Below the pieces are notes generated by a model. It made no database searches. It was not told where the DNA came from and saw only the letters and a program-made list of their open reading frames with translations. Below are positions 9,068-18,556 of a DNA stretch of 64,000 bases, one piece after another (positions within the stretch are counted from its first letter, which is position 1; the number at the start of each line of letters is the position of its first letter). The position numbers and the translations under genes were made by a program. Source of the stretch: Stieleria mannarensis (GTDB lineage: Bacteria; Planctomycetota; Planctomycetia; Pirellulales; Pirellulaceae). The stretch covers positions 62,001 through 126,000 of the forward strand of contig NZ_JACEHH010000002.1 in the NCBI RefSeq assembly GCF_014154935.1, written 5' to 3'.

Positions 9068-11437
9068 TTACCGGCTGACCAACTTGACTTCGTTCCAGTA
9101 GGCCCATTCGTTGTGCCAATCGTTGGCTCGGTTTTCCAATGTCAATCGAACCTGCTGGCCGGCGTACTTCGACAGGTCGACAGTGACGTCCAACCATTCG
9201 TCGTTGGCAACCGTGCTCGAGCTGACCGTTTGATCGGCCAGCACGTCTTTTCCGACCAGCACTCGCAATTGCCAGTCGCCGTGGGGGTGATGGCTGACGC
9301 GTAGTTGCAATTCGGTCGCCTTGTCGGCGGGAAGCTTGACATCACGGAACATTCGGCACGGCTGGTGGCGGTCCTTGGGATGCGTTTGCACGGCCGATCG
9401 GTTTCGGAACACCTTGTGGTGCACGATGCCTCCCTCTCCGACGTCGCGGACGTCAAACCCGGGCGCGACCTGCGCCACCACACGCCGCCAGTTGGGATCG
9501 GATTCTTCGGCAACGTCCCCCGTCGCCAACCGTCGGGCCACGAATTCTTGCAGGTTGGACAGTTTGCCTTTGACGGCCAACGCCAGGGATCGCTCGGGGA
9601 ATTCCGGCACCATCGGCTCCAAGGCGAACCAGTACATGCGGGCCAAGTTGTTGTCATTGGCATCTTCGGCGTGCATCGCCAACTGCTCTAAAATCGGCCA
9701 GCGATCGGCAAGGGGAAGCCGCTGGAGCGCCGAGGCCAAGTACAGCCGGACGATGGGCGAGTCGTCGTGTTTGGCCATCGCGGCAAACTTGTTCCGGACC
9801 GTCGGAGCTAAGCTGGATTCTGACGATTCGACGTCGGCCAAAAAGAAGGCGTCCACCGTCGTCGTCTCGCTCAACAACTGGATCGCCCAGGCTCGCACGT
9901 AGTGGTCGTCATGGTCCAGCAAGTCCGTCAGTTCCTGCGATGTGATCACCCCGGTGACGTGGGCTGCCCATAAGGTACGCAATCGCCTCGGGGACGTGTC
10001 GGCGGTGCGAAACATTTCCTTCAGCTGCTTCTTGGTGGCGGATGGATCGAGCGTTCGGTCAGCTGCGCGTGCGTGCAACAGCACACGCGCCTGGCGGACG
10101 TACCAATCGTTGGTGTGCCACTGCATCGCGATCAATTCGCTGTCAGACAGCGAACGCAGATTGGGCCGCGCGATCGGCTGGCTGCCTTCGGGCATGATCC
10201 GGTAGATCCGACCGCTTTGGGGAAAGTTGATCGCGTTGCCGCAGATGTCGGTGTCGTGCCAATCCAGGATGTAGACACCGCCTTCGGGGCCGATTTCCAC
10301 GCTGAACCCGACCCAGGCCAAATCGTTCGTCGGCAGGAAGTCGTCCCCGTGTTTGCCGATGAAGCTGGAACCGTTGGGCACCATCACGTCGGTCAGCACA
10401 CAGTGCTCGTGGATGTTGCACATGAACAAGCGGTCGTGATACTGCTGCGGAAACGCGTCGGCCAGATAGAACCGCGCGCCGCCGTGGGCGGACAAGTGCG
10501 TGTGGTCGCGGATCGTTGTGATGTCGTCGTAGATGTGTGGATTGATATGCGGGCGGCTTTGCTTGGTGTACACACCGCCTTGGACGACATGAAACAGGTG
10601 CGGGATGACGCAGCAGGTGGCGAAGCCTTGGCCATGTTTGTCGAAATCAAATCCCCACGGGTTCGAAAGTCCTCGCGCGAACACTTCGTACTTCTTCGTG
10701 ACCGGATGAAACCGCCAGATGCCGCCGTCGATGAACTGCCGCCGCGCATCGTCTTCGCCTGGCTTTCCGACCCTTGATTGTGTGAACACACCATGGCAAC
10801 CATACAGCCATCCGTCGGGGCCCCAGATGAAACTGTTCAGCGTTTCATGGCGGTCGTTGATACCCCAGCCGTCCAACAGCACTTGCGGCGGACCGTCGGG
10901 TCGGTCGTCACCGTCGGCATCGGGAATGAAACTGAAGTTCGGCGGCGAACCGACGTAGACGCCTCCGAAGCCGACGGCGATTCCCGATGTGAAAGTCAAA
11001 TCGTCGGCAAAGGTCGTCTTTTTGTCGAACACACCGTCGCTGTCGGTGTCCTCCAGAATCTGAATCCGGCTGACCTTGTCATCGGTGTGCTCGCGACGGG
11101 TGCGGTAGTTCAAATTTTCGACCACCCACATCCGGCCGCGGTCGTCAAAGCAGAACGCGATCGGTTCGGCCAAGTCCGGTTCGGCGGCGAAGATGGAAAC
11201 GTCAAAGCCGTCCGGGATCGACATTTTTTTGACGGCTTCATCGGGCGTCAGGAACGGCGCGTCGCTGGTGCGATGCTGCTTTTTCGGCAGACGTTGTTGT
11301 GCCGCCGCGACCACCGGGAAACCGAAGGCGAGTGCGAGCCCCAGGCACACCAGAGATAGCGGGCTGCGGGCCCGTAGGCTGGCGCCAGACGGCTGATCCT
11401 CGAAAGGTTGATTGACATCTTCCATGGCGATCTTCAT
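9068..11437 (-). CDS. PVC-type membrane-bound dehydrogenase with HEAT-like repeats
   Basis: 789 residues. An N-terminal hydrophobic signal (LVCLGLALAFGFPVVAAAQ) precedes the dehydrogenase propeller: PDGFDVSIFAAEPDLAEPIAFCFDDRGRMWV, then WVVENLNYRTRR, ILEDTDSDGVFDKKTTFADDL, GPDGWLYGCHGVFTQSRVG and FSVEIGPEGGVYILDWHDTDICGN are hallmarks of this planctomycete family. Residues ~440-650 are helical HEAT-like repeats. The last ~120 residues form a carbohydrate-binding-like beta sandwich. The usual C-terminal heme domain is absent here; it is on the upstream gene, whose stop overlaps this ATG by 4 bases (ATGA). The two chains probably act as one complex. Substrate is unknown; the family is thought to oxidise small organic compounds or sugars. 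Confidence 0.88.
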   Translation of the reverse strand: MKIAMEDVNQPFEDQPSGASLRARSPLSLVCLGLALAFGFPVVAAAQQRLPKKQHRTSDAPFLTPDEAVKKMSIPDGFDVSIFAAEPDLAEPIAFCFDDRGRMWVVENLNYRTRREHTDDKVSRIQILEDTDSDGVFDKKTTFADDLTFTSGIAVGFGGVYVGSPPNFSFIPDADGDDRPDGPPQVLLDGWGINDRHETLNSFIWGPDGWLYGCHGVFTQSRVGKPGEDDARRQFIDGGIWRFHPVTKKYEVFARGLSNPWGFDFDKHGQGFATCCVIPHLFHVVQGGVYTKQSRPHINPHIYDDITTIRDHTHLSAHGGARFYLADAFPQQYHDRLFMCNIHEHCVLTDVMVPNGSSFIGKHGDDFLPTNDLAWVGFSVEIGPEGGVYILDWHDTDICGNAINFPQSGRIYRIMPEGSQPIARPNLRSLSDSELIAMQWHTNDWYVRQARVLLHARAADRTLDPSATKKQLKEMFRTADTSPRRLRTLWAAHVTGVITSQELTDLLDHDDHYVRAWAIQLLSETTTVDAFFLADVESSESSLAPTVRNKFAAMAKHDDSPIVRLYLASALQRLPLADRWPILEQLAMHAEDANDNNLARMYWFALEPMVPEFPERSLALAVKGKLSNLQEFVARRLATGDVAEESDPNWRRVVAQVAPGFDVRDVGEGGIVHHKVFRNRSAVQTHPKDRHQPCRMFRDVKLPADKATELQLRVSHHPHGDWQLRVLVGKDVLADQTVSSSTVANDEWLDVTVDLSKYAGQQVRLTLENRANDWHNEWAYWNEVKLVSR
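9680..9711. repeat. Partner of the 32-bp repeat at 6577
   Basis: Lies in the HEAT-like part of the dehydrogenase and encodes (minus strand) the segment around ADRWPILEQL. Exact match to 6577-6608. Confidence 0.7.
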
Positions 11438-12648
11438 TCCGCCGCCTCCACTTGCGATTTGGTTTGCATGTACTTCACCAGGTCGAACAGGTCCTTGCGG
11501 GGGAGTTGTTCCAGTTGCCCCTCGGGCATCATCGATTTCTCGGAGACCTTCCGCGCTTCGATCTCGTCTTTGGCGATCACCAGTCTCGGTTGGTCGACGG
11601 TCTTTAGCACGATCCGCCGGTTGTCTTCTTCGGCCAGCACGCCGGTGAGCACGCGGCCGTCGACGGTTTGGATCAACTGGGTCCGATAGCCTTCGGGAAC
11701 ATCGCCGCTGGGGTCGACGCTGTTGAGCAGAAAATAGTCCAGGTTGGCGCGGTTGGAGCCGGTCAAATCAGGGCCGACCTTGCCGCCGGCGCCGTACATC
11801 AGGTGGCACGCGCCGCAGGTCTTTTGGAAAACCACTCGACCACGCCGTGCGTCGGCCCCGGTGAGCGCTTCGTCAGTGATCAAGCGTTTGAATTTGGCGA
11901 TCCTTTCGCTGACATTCTTTTCCAGCTCGGGAATCTCGCCATAGACCGCCGTGAACTCTTGCCCCAGCAGGTCACGTAGCGTGCGGGCGATGTAGGACGG
12001 GATATGGTCTCGCGGTACCGTTTGGCCTTTGATCGCCCGCACGAGTTCTCTTGCATAGGCTTTTCGCGTAGCCAGTGTTTCGATCGTCGCCGATTGGGCT
12101 TGCGGGGTGCTGGTGGCGTAGCGGGACAGCAGAATTTTCGGGGCATCTTGTGTAGCGATCACCGCGTGGGCGCGGATGGCGTCCAGACGTAGGGCGTCGA
12201 CGTCCAAGAGCGATTCCAATTCCTCTGCCAGACCTTCGTAGCGCTGCGAAACCAGCGAAGCGAGCGCAGCTTGGCGTTGGCTGTCGGGTGCGACCGGATC
12301 ACGGAGTGTCGCCAGAGCACGCTCGGTCGCAGCGGCGTCACCAAAGATCTGGGACAAACGGTTGGCGGCGTCACGGATCGAGGGACGATCGCTACGGGCC
12401 AGTTCGGCCGCCAGCGAATTCCACTCGTCAGGCGGCTGGACGTCGCGTCGACCTTCCAGCCCCCGCAACATGCCCTTCAGCAACGACGATCGAACGCTCT
12501 CGCTTTCGGATTGTTGAATCGCTCGGACTAACAGCGCGAGAGTGGCGGGTTCATCCAAGGCCAGGGCTGCGGTCGGATTGGCGATCAATAGAAGCACGCT
12601 GAGTATCGCGAACCATTTGCTGCGCGTGAGGAGATCGGGGGAGGGCAT
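11434..12648 (-). CDS. Cytochrome c / heme-binding HEAT protein, partner of the dehydrogenase
   Basis: 404 residues. Signal peptide (WFAILSVLLLIANPTAALA), then helical HEAT-like repeats (30-250), then a c-type cytochrome domain with heme site CGACH at 278-282, GGKVGPDLTG at 288-297 and an SMMPEG axial Met region at 372-377. This is the putative heme-binding domain that is usually fused to the C-terminus of PVC dehydrogenases. Its stop codon overlaps the start of the dehydrogenase gene by 4 bases, so translation is coupled and the stoichiometry is likely 1:1. Role: electron acceptor for the dehydrogenase, in the periplasm. Confidence 0.85.
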   Translation of the reverse strand: MPSPDLLTRSKWFAILSVLLLIANPTAALALDEPATLALLVRAIQQSESESVRSSLLKGMLRGLEGRRDVQPPDEWNSLAAELARSDRPSIRDAANRLSQIFGDAAATERALATLRDPVAPDSQRQAALASLVSQRYEGLAEELESLLDVDALRLDAIRAHAVIATQDAPKILLSRYATSTPQAQSATIETLATRKAYARELVRAIKGQTVPRDHIPSYIARTLRDLLGQEFTAVYGEIPELEKNVSERIAKFKRLITDEALTGADARRGRVVFQKTCGACHLMYGAGGKVGPDLTGSNRANLDYFLLNSVDPSGDVPEGYRTQLIQTVDGRVLTGVLAEEDNRRIVLKTVDQPRLVIAKDEIEARKVSEKSMMPEGQLEQLPRKDLFDLVKYMQTKSQVEAAE

Positions 12649-12783
12649 GAAGCAAAGCGGTCCAGTGGGGAGGGAATGGGAAGAGGGCGTCGATTCGGGG
12701 GGAGCCTGATTGTAGTAGATCGGATGGGCAAAAGGTCGTGTGGAGGCCAGACGATGCGGGCAAAATGCCAGCGGGAAGCGTGA

Positions 12784-12910
12784 CAGGCTGTCGATTTAGT
12801 GAGCCGACGGCGCTAGCCGCGGGCCTTGCGGTGCCAGCATCGCCCTTCGAGGCCCGTGGCTAGCGCCATCGGCTCACTCTTGTTTCGGTTGCGATTAAAT
12901 CGACAGCCTG
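12784..12910. repeat. Composite 127-bp palindromic element (MITE-like)
   Basis: Outer arms are a perfect 15-bp inverted repeat, CAGGCTGTCGATTTA (12784-12798) and its complement (12896-12910). Inner arms are 28 bp, GTGAGCCGACGGCGCTAGCC onward (12799-12826) against 12850-12877, with few mismatches. A half copy is at 48134. It encodes nothing. The surrounding 12649-13099 gap has no gene. Confidence 0.8.
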
Positions 12911-12946
12911 GTAAGCGAGCGGCGCGTGTCGGGGAGATTTGAGTGT

Positions 12947-12984
12947 GGGGAGGCAGAATGATTCGGGGCAGAATGATGGGGAGG
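12947..12984 (+). repeat. GGCAGAATGAT-family tandem motif
   Basis: GGGGAGGCAGAATGATTCGG then GGCAGAATGATGGGGAGG, the cleanest copy of the motif pair. Confidence 0.8.
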
Positions 12985-13099
12985 TGGGCTGGTGTGGACG
13001 CAACGGTGGACTCGCGAGACTTCAGCTATGATGGCGTGTTGAAAAAGAGCAGGATTGCACCGCCGCGTTTACAGCTCGCTTAACCTACGGGTGTCGTTG

Positions 13100-14635
13100 A
13101 TGAAAAACTGGATTCCGGCTCTGGGACGAACGTTTGTATCGATCGGGATTTTGGCCGCCGGGGTGGGCGGCTTCTTTTTGATGGGAACGCCGGAAGTCCC
13201 GGTCCAGCCGCCCAGACCCGCTCCGCCCCCGCTGGTGGTGGCCAAGCCGGCGCTCGCGCACACGGACGGCATCGCCTTCGACGTCGACGGCGTGGTCGTC
13301 CCCTATCGCGAGATCGATCTTACCGCCCAGATTTCGGGAAAGGTCCAGTACAAATCCGATGCCTGTCGCAGCGGGCGGACGGTCAAAAAAGGCGACTTGT
13401 TGTTGCGGATCGAACCGGACGACTATCAATTGGAAGTGCGTCGTCTGGCCGAGGAACTGGCACAGGCCGAGGCGATGATTCGCGAACTGGATGCCGAAAT
13501 CATCGCGTCGGACAACCAGATCGAATCGTCCCGTCAGCAACTTGCCATCGACGTGCGACAATTGAAACGCAACGAAGATCTGATGCTGCGCAGTGCCGCG
13601 TCGGACTCCGAAGTCGACAGTGCTCGAAAAGCGGAATTAACCACTCGCAATACCCTGCAATCCCAAATCGACCAACGCAATCTGTTGACACAGCGTCGAT
13701 TGCGGATGGAAAGTGCCAAGGCGCTGGTGCAGGCGAATCTGGACAAGGCCGAACTGAATTTGGCTCGAACGGAAATCAAGTCTCCGATCGACGGGGTGGT
13801 CGTCAGCGAAAGCGTCGAGCAAGACGGGTACGTGCAAGCCGGCGGTTCAATCGTGGTGCTGCAAGACACGTCGCGGCTGGACGTCAGCTGCAAGTTGTAC
13901 ATGCAGCAAATGCATTGGCTTTGGCAAAGCGGTTCGCCTGCGGGCAGCGACGATGACTACCAACGCGGCTACGATTTCCCCGAAACACCGGCCACCGTGA
14001 TCTACTCGCTGGGTGATGAACAGTTCGCTTGGCGGGCGGTCGCGGATCGTTATGACGGCGCCGGCGTGGACGCTCAAACCCGCATGGTGCCTTGCCGCGT
14101 GCACGTCGACGATCCGACGGCGGTGATGAAGCTGGCCGAACTGGAATCGGTGGGGCGTGGCGATGCATTGGTCGCGGCGCAGGAGAATTCTGGGAGCGGT
14201 TCGGGCGAACAACAAGCCAGTCTTGGTGAAGAAATCATCGGCCGTGGCGCCACTCAGCAACCGCCCACGTTGATGACGGGGATGTTCGTGAAGGTGCGGA
14301 TTCACGCAACGCCGCCGATCCCGCTGGTTCGTTTACCACACGAAGCGATCCAGCCGGGCAACACGGTTTGGACGGTCCAGTCGGGAAAGCTGCACAAGAA
14401 GTCGATTGCGGTCGCCAATTCGACCGCCGACTACGTCGTCGCCTATCAGCGGTCGGGCGGTTTGCGCGCCGGTGACCTGATCGTGACGTCACCCCTGGCG
14501 ACACCGGTTGAAGGGATGGCGGTCAGCACGTCAGCGGACCCGTCGTCTAACAAACGATCGGGACCGCCAGGCGGCAAACCCGGCGCTGACGGCAAACGTC
14601 GCGGCGGCTCCGGCCAAGGAGGGCGGTCACAATGA
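13100..14635 (+). CDS. RND efflux periplasmic adaptor (HlyD/MFP family)
   Basis: About 511 residues. A short membrane or signal segment (FVSIGILAAGVGGFFLMG) is followed by VDGVVVPYREIDLTAQISGKVQ, a lipoyl-like half, and KKGDLLLRIEPDDYQLEVRRLAEEL, the start of a long alpha hairpin (Gln/Glu/Leu-rich). The return strand NLARTEIKSPIDGVVVSESVEQDGYVQAGGSIVVLQ is diagnostic of the family. Further beta-barrel domains and a Gly/Lys-rich tail follow. The reading frame begins upstream, but ATG 13100 gives the hydrophobic start. The permease start overlaps its stop (ATGATGA), so the two are translationally coupled. No outer membrane factor gene is adjacent. Confidence 0.88.
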   Translation: MKNWIPALGRTFVSIGILAAGVGGFFLMGTPEVPVQPPRPAPPPLVVAKPALAHTDGIAFDVDGVVVPYREIDLTAQISGKVQYKSDACRSGRTVKKGDLLLRIEPDDYQLEVRRLAEELAQAEAMIRELDAEIIASDNQIESSRQQLAIDVRQLKRNEDLMLRSAASDSEVDSARKAELTTRNTLQSQIDQRNLLTQRRLRMESAKALVQANLDKAELNLARTEIKSPIDGVVVSESVEQDGYVQAGGSIVVLQDTSRLDVSCKLYMQQMHWLWQSGSPAGSDDDYQRGYDFPETPATVIYSLGDEQFAWRAVADRYDGAGVDAQTRMVPCRVHVDDPTAVMKLAELESVGRGDALVAAQENSGSGSGEQQASLGEEIIGRGATQQPPTLMTGMFVKVRIHATPPIPLVRLPHEAIQPGNTVWTVQSGKLHKKSIAVANSTADYVVAYQRSGGLRAGDLIVTSPLATPVEGMAVSTSADPSSNKRSGPPGGKPGADGKRRGGSGQGGRSQ

Positions 14636-17600
14636 TGAAGTCGATCGTTGACGCGTCGATTCACAATCGCGCCGCACTAAATTTGTGTATGGTCGCGATC
14701 ATGATCGTCGGTTGGTTCTGCTTGCGGGCGATGCACCGGGAATCGTTCCCCGAATTCGAACTCGACCGGATCACCGTCACCGTGCCCTATCCCGGCGCGG
14801 CGCCCCAGGAGGCTGAACAGGGGATCGGTCAGAAGGTTGAGGAAGCGGTTCGCTCGATCGAAGGCATCAAGAAAGTCACGACGGTGGCGATGGAGGGCTC
14901 TTGCACCGTCTTGATGGAATTGATCCCCGGGGCACGTTCGCCCGACCGCGTCTTGGACGAAGTGCGTTCGGGCGTGGATCGAATCCCCAGCTTTCCACTT
15001 GAAGCCGAAGACCCCGTGGTCACGTTGGTCACCAACCGTCGTCCTTCGATTCGCGTCGGCGTGCTGGCCCCCGAAACCGCCCCGCGGAACGCCGACGACA
15101 CACTCTCGTCGCAGGCACAGTTGGATCTACGCGAGGTCGCCGAACGCATCCGAGACGACTTGTTGGCGATCGATTCGGTCTCGCAAGTCGACTTTTTGGC
15201 CGCGCGCGATTACCAGATCGACATCGAAATACCGGAGGAAACGCTGCGGGCGCACGGGCTGACGCTGCGTCAGGCCGCCGAGATCATTCGTCGGGAGAAT
15301 CGCGAGTTGCCTGCCGGGTCGATCCGCAGCCAATCGCAAGAGGTGTTGTTGCGGGGAAACAATCGACGCACCAGTGGTGACGAGTTGTCCGAATTGCCGC
15401 TGGTCACCGAATCCAGCGGCGCGGTCTTGACCGTCGCCGACCTCGGCATGGTCCGCGATGAGTTCACCGATGCAACAGCGATCAACGTGATCAATGGCAA
15501 ACCCGCGCTGGCACTGTCGGTCGAACGCAGCACGTCGGAAGATTTGTTTGTGATGATCGACGCGGTCAAGGACTACGTCGCCCATGCCGAATTGCCACCG
15601 GGATACCAGTTGATGACCTGGAGCGACGAATCGGTCGAGGTCCGGGGACGCCTGGACCTGCTGCTCGATAACGGCGCTCAGGGGCTGGTGATTGTGTTCA
15701 CGCTGTTGTTGTTGTTCTTAGATCCGAAACTGGCGTTCTGGGTCGCACTTGGAATCCCGTTCTCCATCCTCGCCGCGGGCATCTTTTTGTATTTGACCGG
15801 CCAGACGTTGAACCTGATTTCGATGTTTGCGTTTGTGATGGCGCTGGGCATCGTGGTCGATGACGCGATCGTCGTCGGCGAGAACGTGTTTGCGCATCGG
15901 CAGATGGGAAAACCGCACTTACGCGCGGCGATCGATGGGACGGTGGAGGTGATTCCGTCGGTCACGACAGCCGTTTTGACGACCGTGGTTGCGTTCGCGC
16001 CGCTGTTGTTTGTCAGCGGAACGATGGGCAAGTTCACCGCGGTGATGCCGGCCGCGATCATCGCCATCCTGATGGTCTCGCTGATCGAATGCATCACGAT
16101 CTTGCCCTGCCACTTGGCGCACGAAGAAAGCATCGTGTTTCGATTCTTTAACGTCGTGCTGTATGTGTTTCGCCCGTTGTTGCTGGTTGCCCAGAAACTC
16201 AATCAGGTGGCGACGTGGTTGTTGGACCGTTACATCGACCGCGTTTATGGTCCGACGCTGCGTTGGTCGCTCGGTAACCGTTCGATCGCCGTCGCCCTCT
16301 GTTTTGCTGCGTTGATCTTGACCGGCGGTCTGTACCGCAGTGGGATCATCCAGTTCAATTTCTTTCCTCGGGTCGACGGCAACACGCTCAGTGCTACCGT
16401 GGTGTTTCCCGATGGGACACCCGAACGTGTGACGAACGCGGCGACGAAGCGGGTCGAAGATGCCTTTTGGAGAATCGCCGACCGCTATGAGAAACGCGGA
16501 CAGCCGATTGCCAAGACGTCCTACCGTGTCGTCGGCGCTTCGGTCTCCGGCGGCGGCCCCGGCGGATCCCCGATGCCCTCCGGAGGAGGCGGCCACAAGG
16601 GCAGCGTCGAGGTCGAACTGGTCAACGCGGAAAGCCGCGGCGTGCACAGCCGGGCCATCGTCGCCCAGTGGCGTGAAGAGGTCGGAACGATCGTCGGCAC
16701 CGAGGAATTGACGCTGGGCACGCGGTCCTTCGGCCCCGGAGGAACACCGATCGAATTCAAGTTGCTCGGTCCTGCCCGCAGCGTGGACAAACTGGAAGCC
16801 GCTGTCGAGGAGTGCAAGGAACGATTGGCCAAGTACCCAGGCGTTTACGACATCAAAGATGACTCGGTGCCGGGGAAATGGGAGTATCGTTTCCGGATCA
16901 AACCCGAAGCGTTCGCGATGGGCGTGCGGACGGCCGACTTGGCCGAAACCGTGCGGGCGGCGTATTACGGCGAAGAAGTGATGCGGGTGCAACGCGGACG
17001 CCACGAGGTGAAAATCATGGTCACCTACCCGCGCGACGATCGCCGGTTGCTGGCCAATTTTGACGAAGTCCGGGTCCGGTTGAGCGACGGGATCGAACGA
17101 CCGATCACCGAGCTGGCCGAAATTGATGTCGTCCGAGCTTATTCGGAGATCAATCGCATCGATCAAGCCCGATCGATCACGGTGTCGAGCAATCTGGACG
17201 AAGAAACCGGGAACGCTGAGGAGATCGTTGCGGATCTGCAAGCGGAGTTCTTGCCCGGATTGCTGGCGAAGTATCCGGAGTTGCGAGTGCGGTGGGAAGG
17301 CCAGCAAGAACGCCGTGCCGAGTCGATGGGAAGTTTATTCAGCGGTTTCGGCGTCGCGTTGTTTGTCATGTACATCTTGTTGGCGATCGAGTTTAAGTCG
17401 TCTGTCCAGCCGTTGTTGGTGATGTTGATCATCCCGTTCGGGGCGCTCGGTGCGGTGGTCGGGCACTTGATGATGGGGTTGCCGCTGACCTTGTTCAGTT
17501 TCTACGGGATCATCGCGCTGACCGGGATCGTCGTGAACGATTCAATTGTGCTGATCGACTTTATCAATTCACGGGTTCGCGGCGGGATGCCGATCGGACA

Positions 17601-17892
17601 GGCGCTCACCGAATCGGGAACGCGACGATTTCGGCCGGTGCTGTTGACCACCATCACCACGATCGGCGGGCTGGTGCCGATCCTGATGGAGTCGTCGATC
17701 CAGGCGCAGATTTTGATCCCGATGGCGACCAGCATCGCCTTCGGTGAACTATTCGCGACCGTTGTTGTGTTGTACCTCGTGCCGGTCACCTACTCGTTGT
17801 ATTGGAGCGCCGGAGGCCGTTTGACCGCCGAATCGGAAGACGAGATCGGAGAGTATCAAAGCGACGAGCCGGCCGTGCCGGTCCCCGCGTAG
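14632..17892 (+). CDS. RND efflux permease (AcrB family)
   Basis: 1086 residues, close to the family's usual size. TM1 (LNLCMVAIMIVGWFCLRAM) leads to FPEFELDRITVTVPYPGAAPQEAEQGI and VEEAVRSIEGIKKV, the porter-domain hallmark. The central membrane block contains GIVVDDAIVVGENVF, the TM4 motif with acidic proton-relay residues, and the second half has GIVVNDSIVLIDFIN and SGTRRFRPVLLTTITTIGGLVP. Inner-membrane, proton-driven exporter; the substrate cannot be told from sequence. Start ATG 14632 overlaps the adaptor stop. A Gly/Pro-rich insertion (SGGGPGGSPMPSGGGGHKG) in the second porter domain is unusual. Confidence 0.92.
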   Translation: MMKSIVDASIHNRAALNLCMVAIMIVGWFCLRAMHRESFPEFELDRITVTVPYPGAAPQEAEQGIGQKVEEAVRSIEGIKKVTTVAMEGSCTVLMELIPGARSPDRVLDEVRSGVDRIPSFPLEAEDPVVTLVTNRRPSIRVGVLAPETAPRNADDTLSSQAQLDLREVAERIRDDLLAIDSVSQVDFLAARDYQIDIEIPEETLRAHGLTLRQAAEIIRRENRELPAGSIRSQSQEVLLRGNNRRTSGDELSELPLVTESSGAVLTVADLGMVRDEFTDATAINVINGKPALALSVERSTSEDLFVMIDAVKDYVAHAELPPGYQLMTWSDESVEVRGRLDLLLDNGAQGLVIVFTLLLLFLDPKLAFWVALGIPFSILAAGIFLYLTGQTLNLISMFAFVMALGIVVDDAIVVGENVFAHRQMGKPHLRAAIDGTVEVIPSVTTAVLTTVVAFAPLLFVSGTMGKFTAVMPAAIIAILMVSLIECITILPCHLAHEESIVFRFFNVVLYVFRPLLLVAQKLNQVATWLLDRYIDRVYGPTLRWSLGNRSIAVALCFAALILTGGLYRSGIIQFNFFPRVDGNTLSATVVFPDGTPERVTNAATKRVEDAFWRIADRYEKRGQPIAKTSYRVVGASVSGGGPGGSPMPSGGGGHKGSVEVELVNAESRGVHSRAIVAQWREEVGTIVGTEELTLGTRSFGPGGTPIEFKLLGPARSVDKLEAAVEECKERLAKYPGVYDIKDDSVPGKWEYRFRIKPEAFAMGVRTADLAETVRAAYYGEEVMRVQRGRHEVKIMVTYPRDDRRLLANFDEVRVRLSDGIERPITELAEIDVVRAYSEINRIDQARSITVSSNLDEETGNAEEIVADLQAEFLPGLLAKYPELRVRWEGQQERRAESMGSLFSGFGVALFVMYILLAIEFKSSVQPLLVMLIIPFGALGAVVGHLMMGLPLTLFSFYGIIALTGIVVNDSIVLIDFINSRVRGGMPIGQALTESGTRRFRPVLLTTITTIGGLVPILMESSIQAQILIPMATSIAFGELFATVVVLYLVPVTYSLYWSAGGRLTAESEDEIGEYQSDEPAVPVPA

Positions 17893-17904
17893 CAGCGGCC
17901 ACAC

Positions 17905-17933
17905 AACGTAGCTACCTTCGCCAGAAGGTGGTT
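17905..17933 (+). repeat. REP hairpin, GTAG type, upstream of RAYT (copy 2)
   Basis: GTAG at 17908-17911 followed by the hairpin ACCTTC-GCCA-GAAGGT. Starts 12 bp after the RND permease stop and 33 bp before the RAYT start; it points toward the RAYT gene. Confidence 0.8.
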
Positions 17934-17965
17934 TCCCGCGCCGTACGAATAACGATCGAACAACA

Positions 17966-18556
17966 ATGACCAATCACAACGACAAGCATCTGCCCCGTCT
18001 CTCGCCTGAGTACTATCAGGGCGACGCCTCTGTGCATTGGACGATGACGATCCAGGACCGCGCGACTGGCTGGCTGCGTCCCATCTTCCTGTACAAATTT
18101 CGGGAACTACTAACACACGCCATGTTTCGATACAGACTTGTCTGCCCGATCTACTGCCTGATGCCAGACCACTTACATGCATTGTGGATTGGCATCGATG
18201 CGGCGTCAGACCAGCTGAAGGCGATGAAGTACTTCCGAAAGCACGTGAATTCAGCGCTTGGCAAAATTGGATTTCAACCGCAACACCAACCACATGACCG
18301 TGTGCTCCGAGACGACGAGCGAAAGGAGTCTGCGTTGTGGGATTTGGTCAATTATATCGCTCGAAACCCAGAGCGCGCCGGATTGGTACCCGTGAATTGT
18401 TTTCGCGATTACAAATACACAGGGTGTTTGGTGCCTGGGTATCCTGAGTTGACGATCTGGGAAGACGATTATTGGAGTCGATTTTGGCGGGCGTATTCCT
18501 TTCTTCAAAAGCATGGATTGTTCCGGGCGGCGAATGAGGTTGTACGAGGATCGTAG
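17966..18556 (+). CDS. REP-associated tyrosine transposase (RAYT), Y1/HUH family
   Basis: 196 residues. The HUH-type metal site is His69-Leu70-His71 in LMPDHLHALWIG; the likely nucleophile is Tyr130 in VNYIARNPERAGLV, the RAYT signature. VHWTMTIQDRATGW near residues 23-36 is the first beta strand. A single-copy REP stands on each side in inverted orientation: 17905 (plus) and 18556 (minus), the arrangement expected when the transposase acts on its own REPs. Further copies lie at 4003, 33583, 33623 and 50108. RAYTs cut and join single-stranded DNA at REPs in vitro; a domesticated genome function is inferred. The start ATG 17966 fits the family length. Confidence 0.85.
   Translation: MTNHNDKHLPRLSPEYYQGDASVHWTMTIQDRATGWLRPIFLYKFRELLTHAMFRYRLVCPIYCLMPDHLHALWIGIDAASDQLKAMKYFRKHVNSALGKIGFQPQHQPHDRVLRDDERKESALWDLVNYIARNPERAGLVPVNCFRDYKYTGCLVPGYPELTIWEDDYWSRFWRAYSFLQKHGLFRAANEVVRGS

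Noticed and set aside
15919-17307. 462-codon open frame antisense to the RND permease
   Set aside because: Shadow of a well-supported AcrB-family gene; composition is not protein-like.
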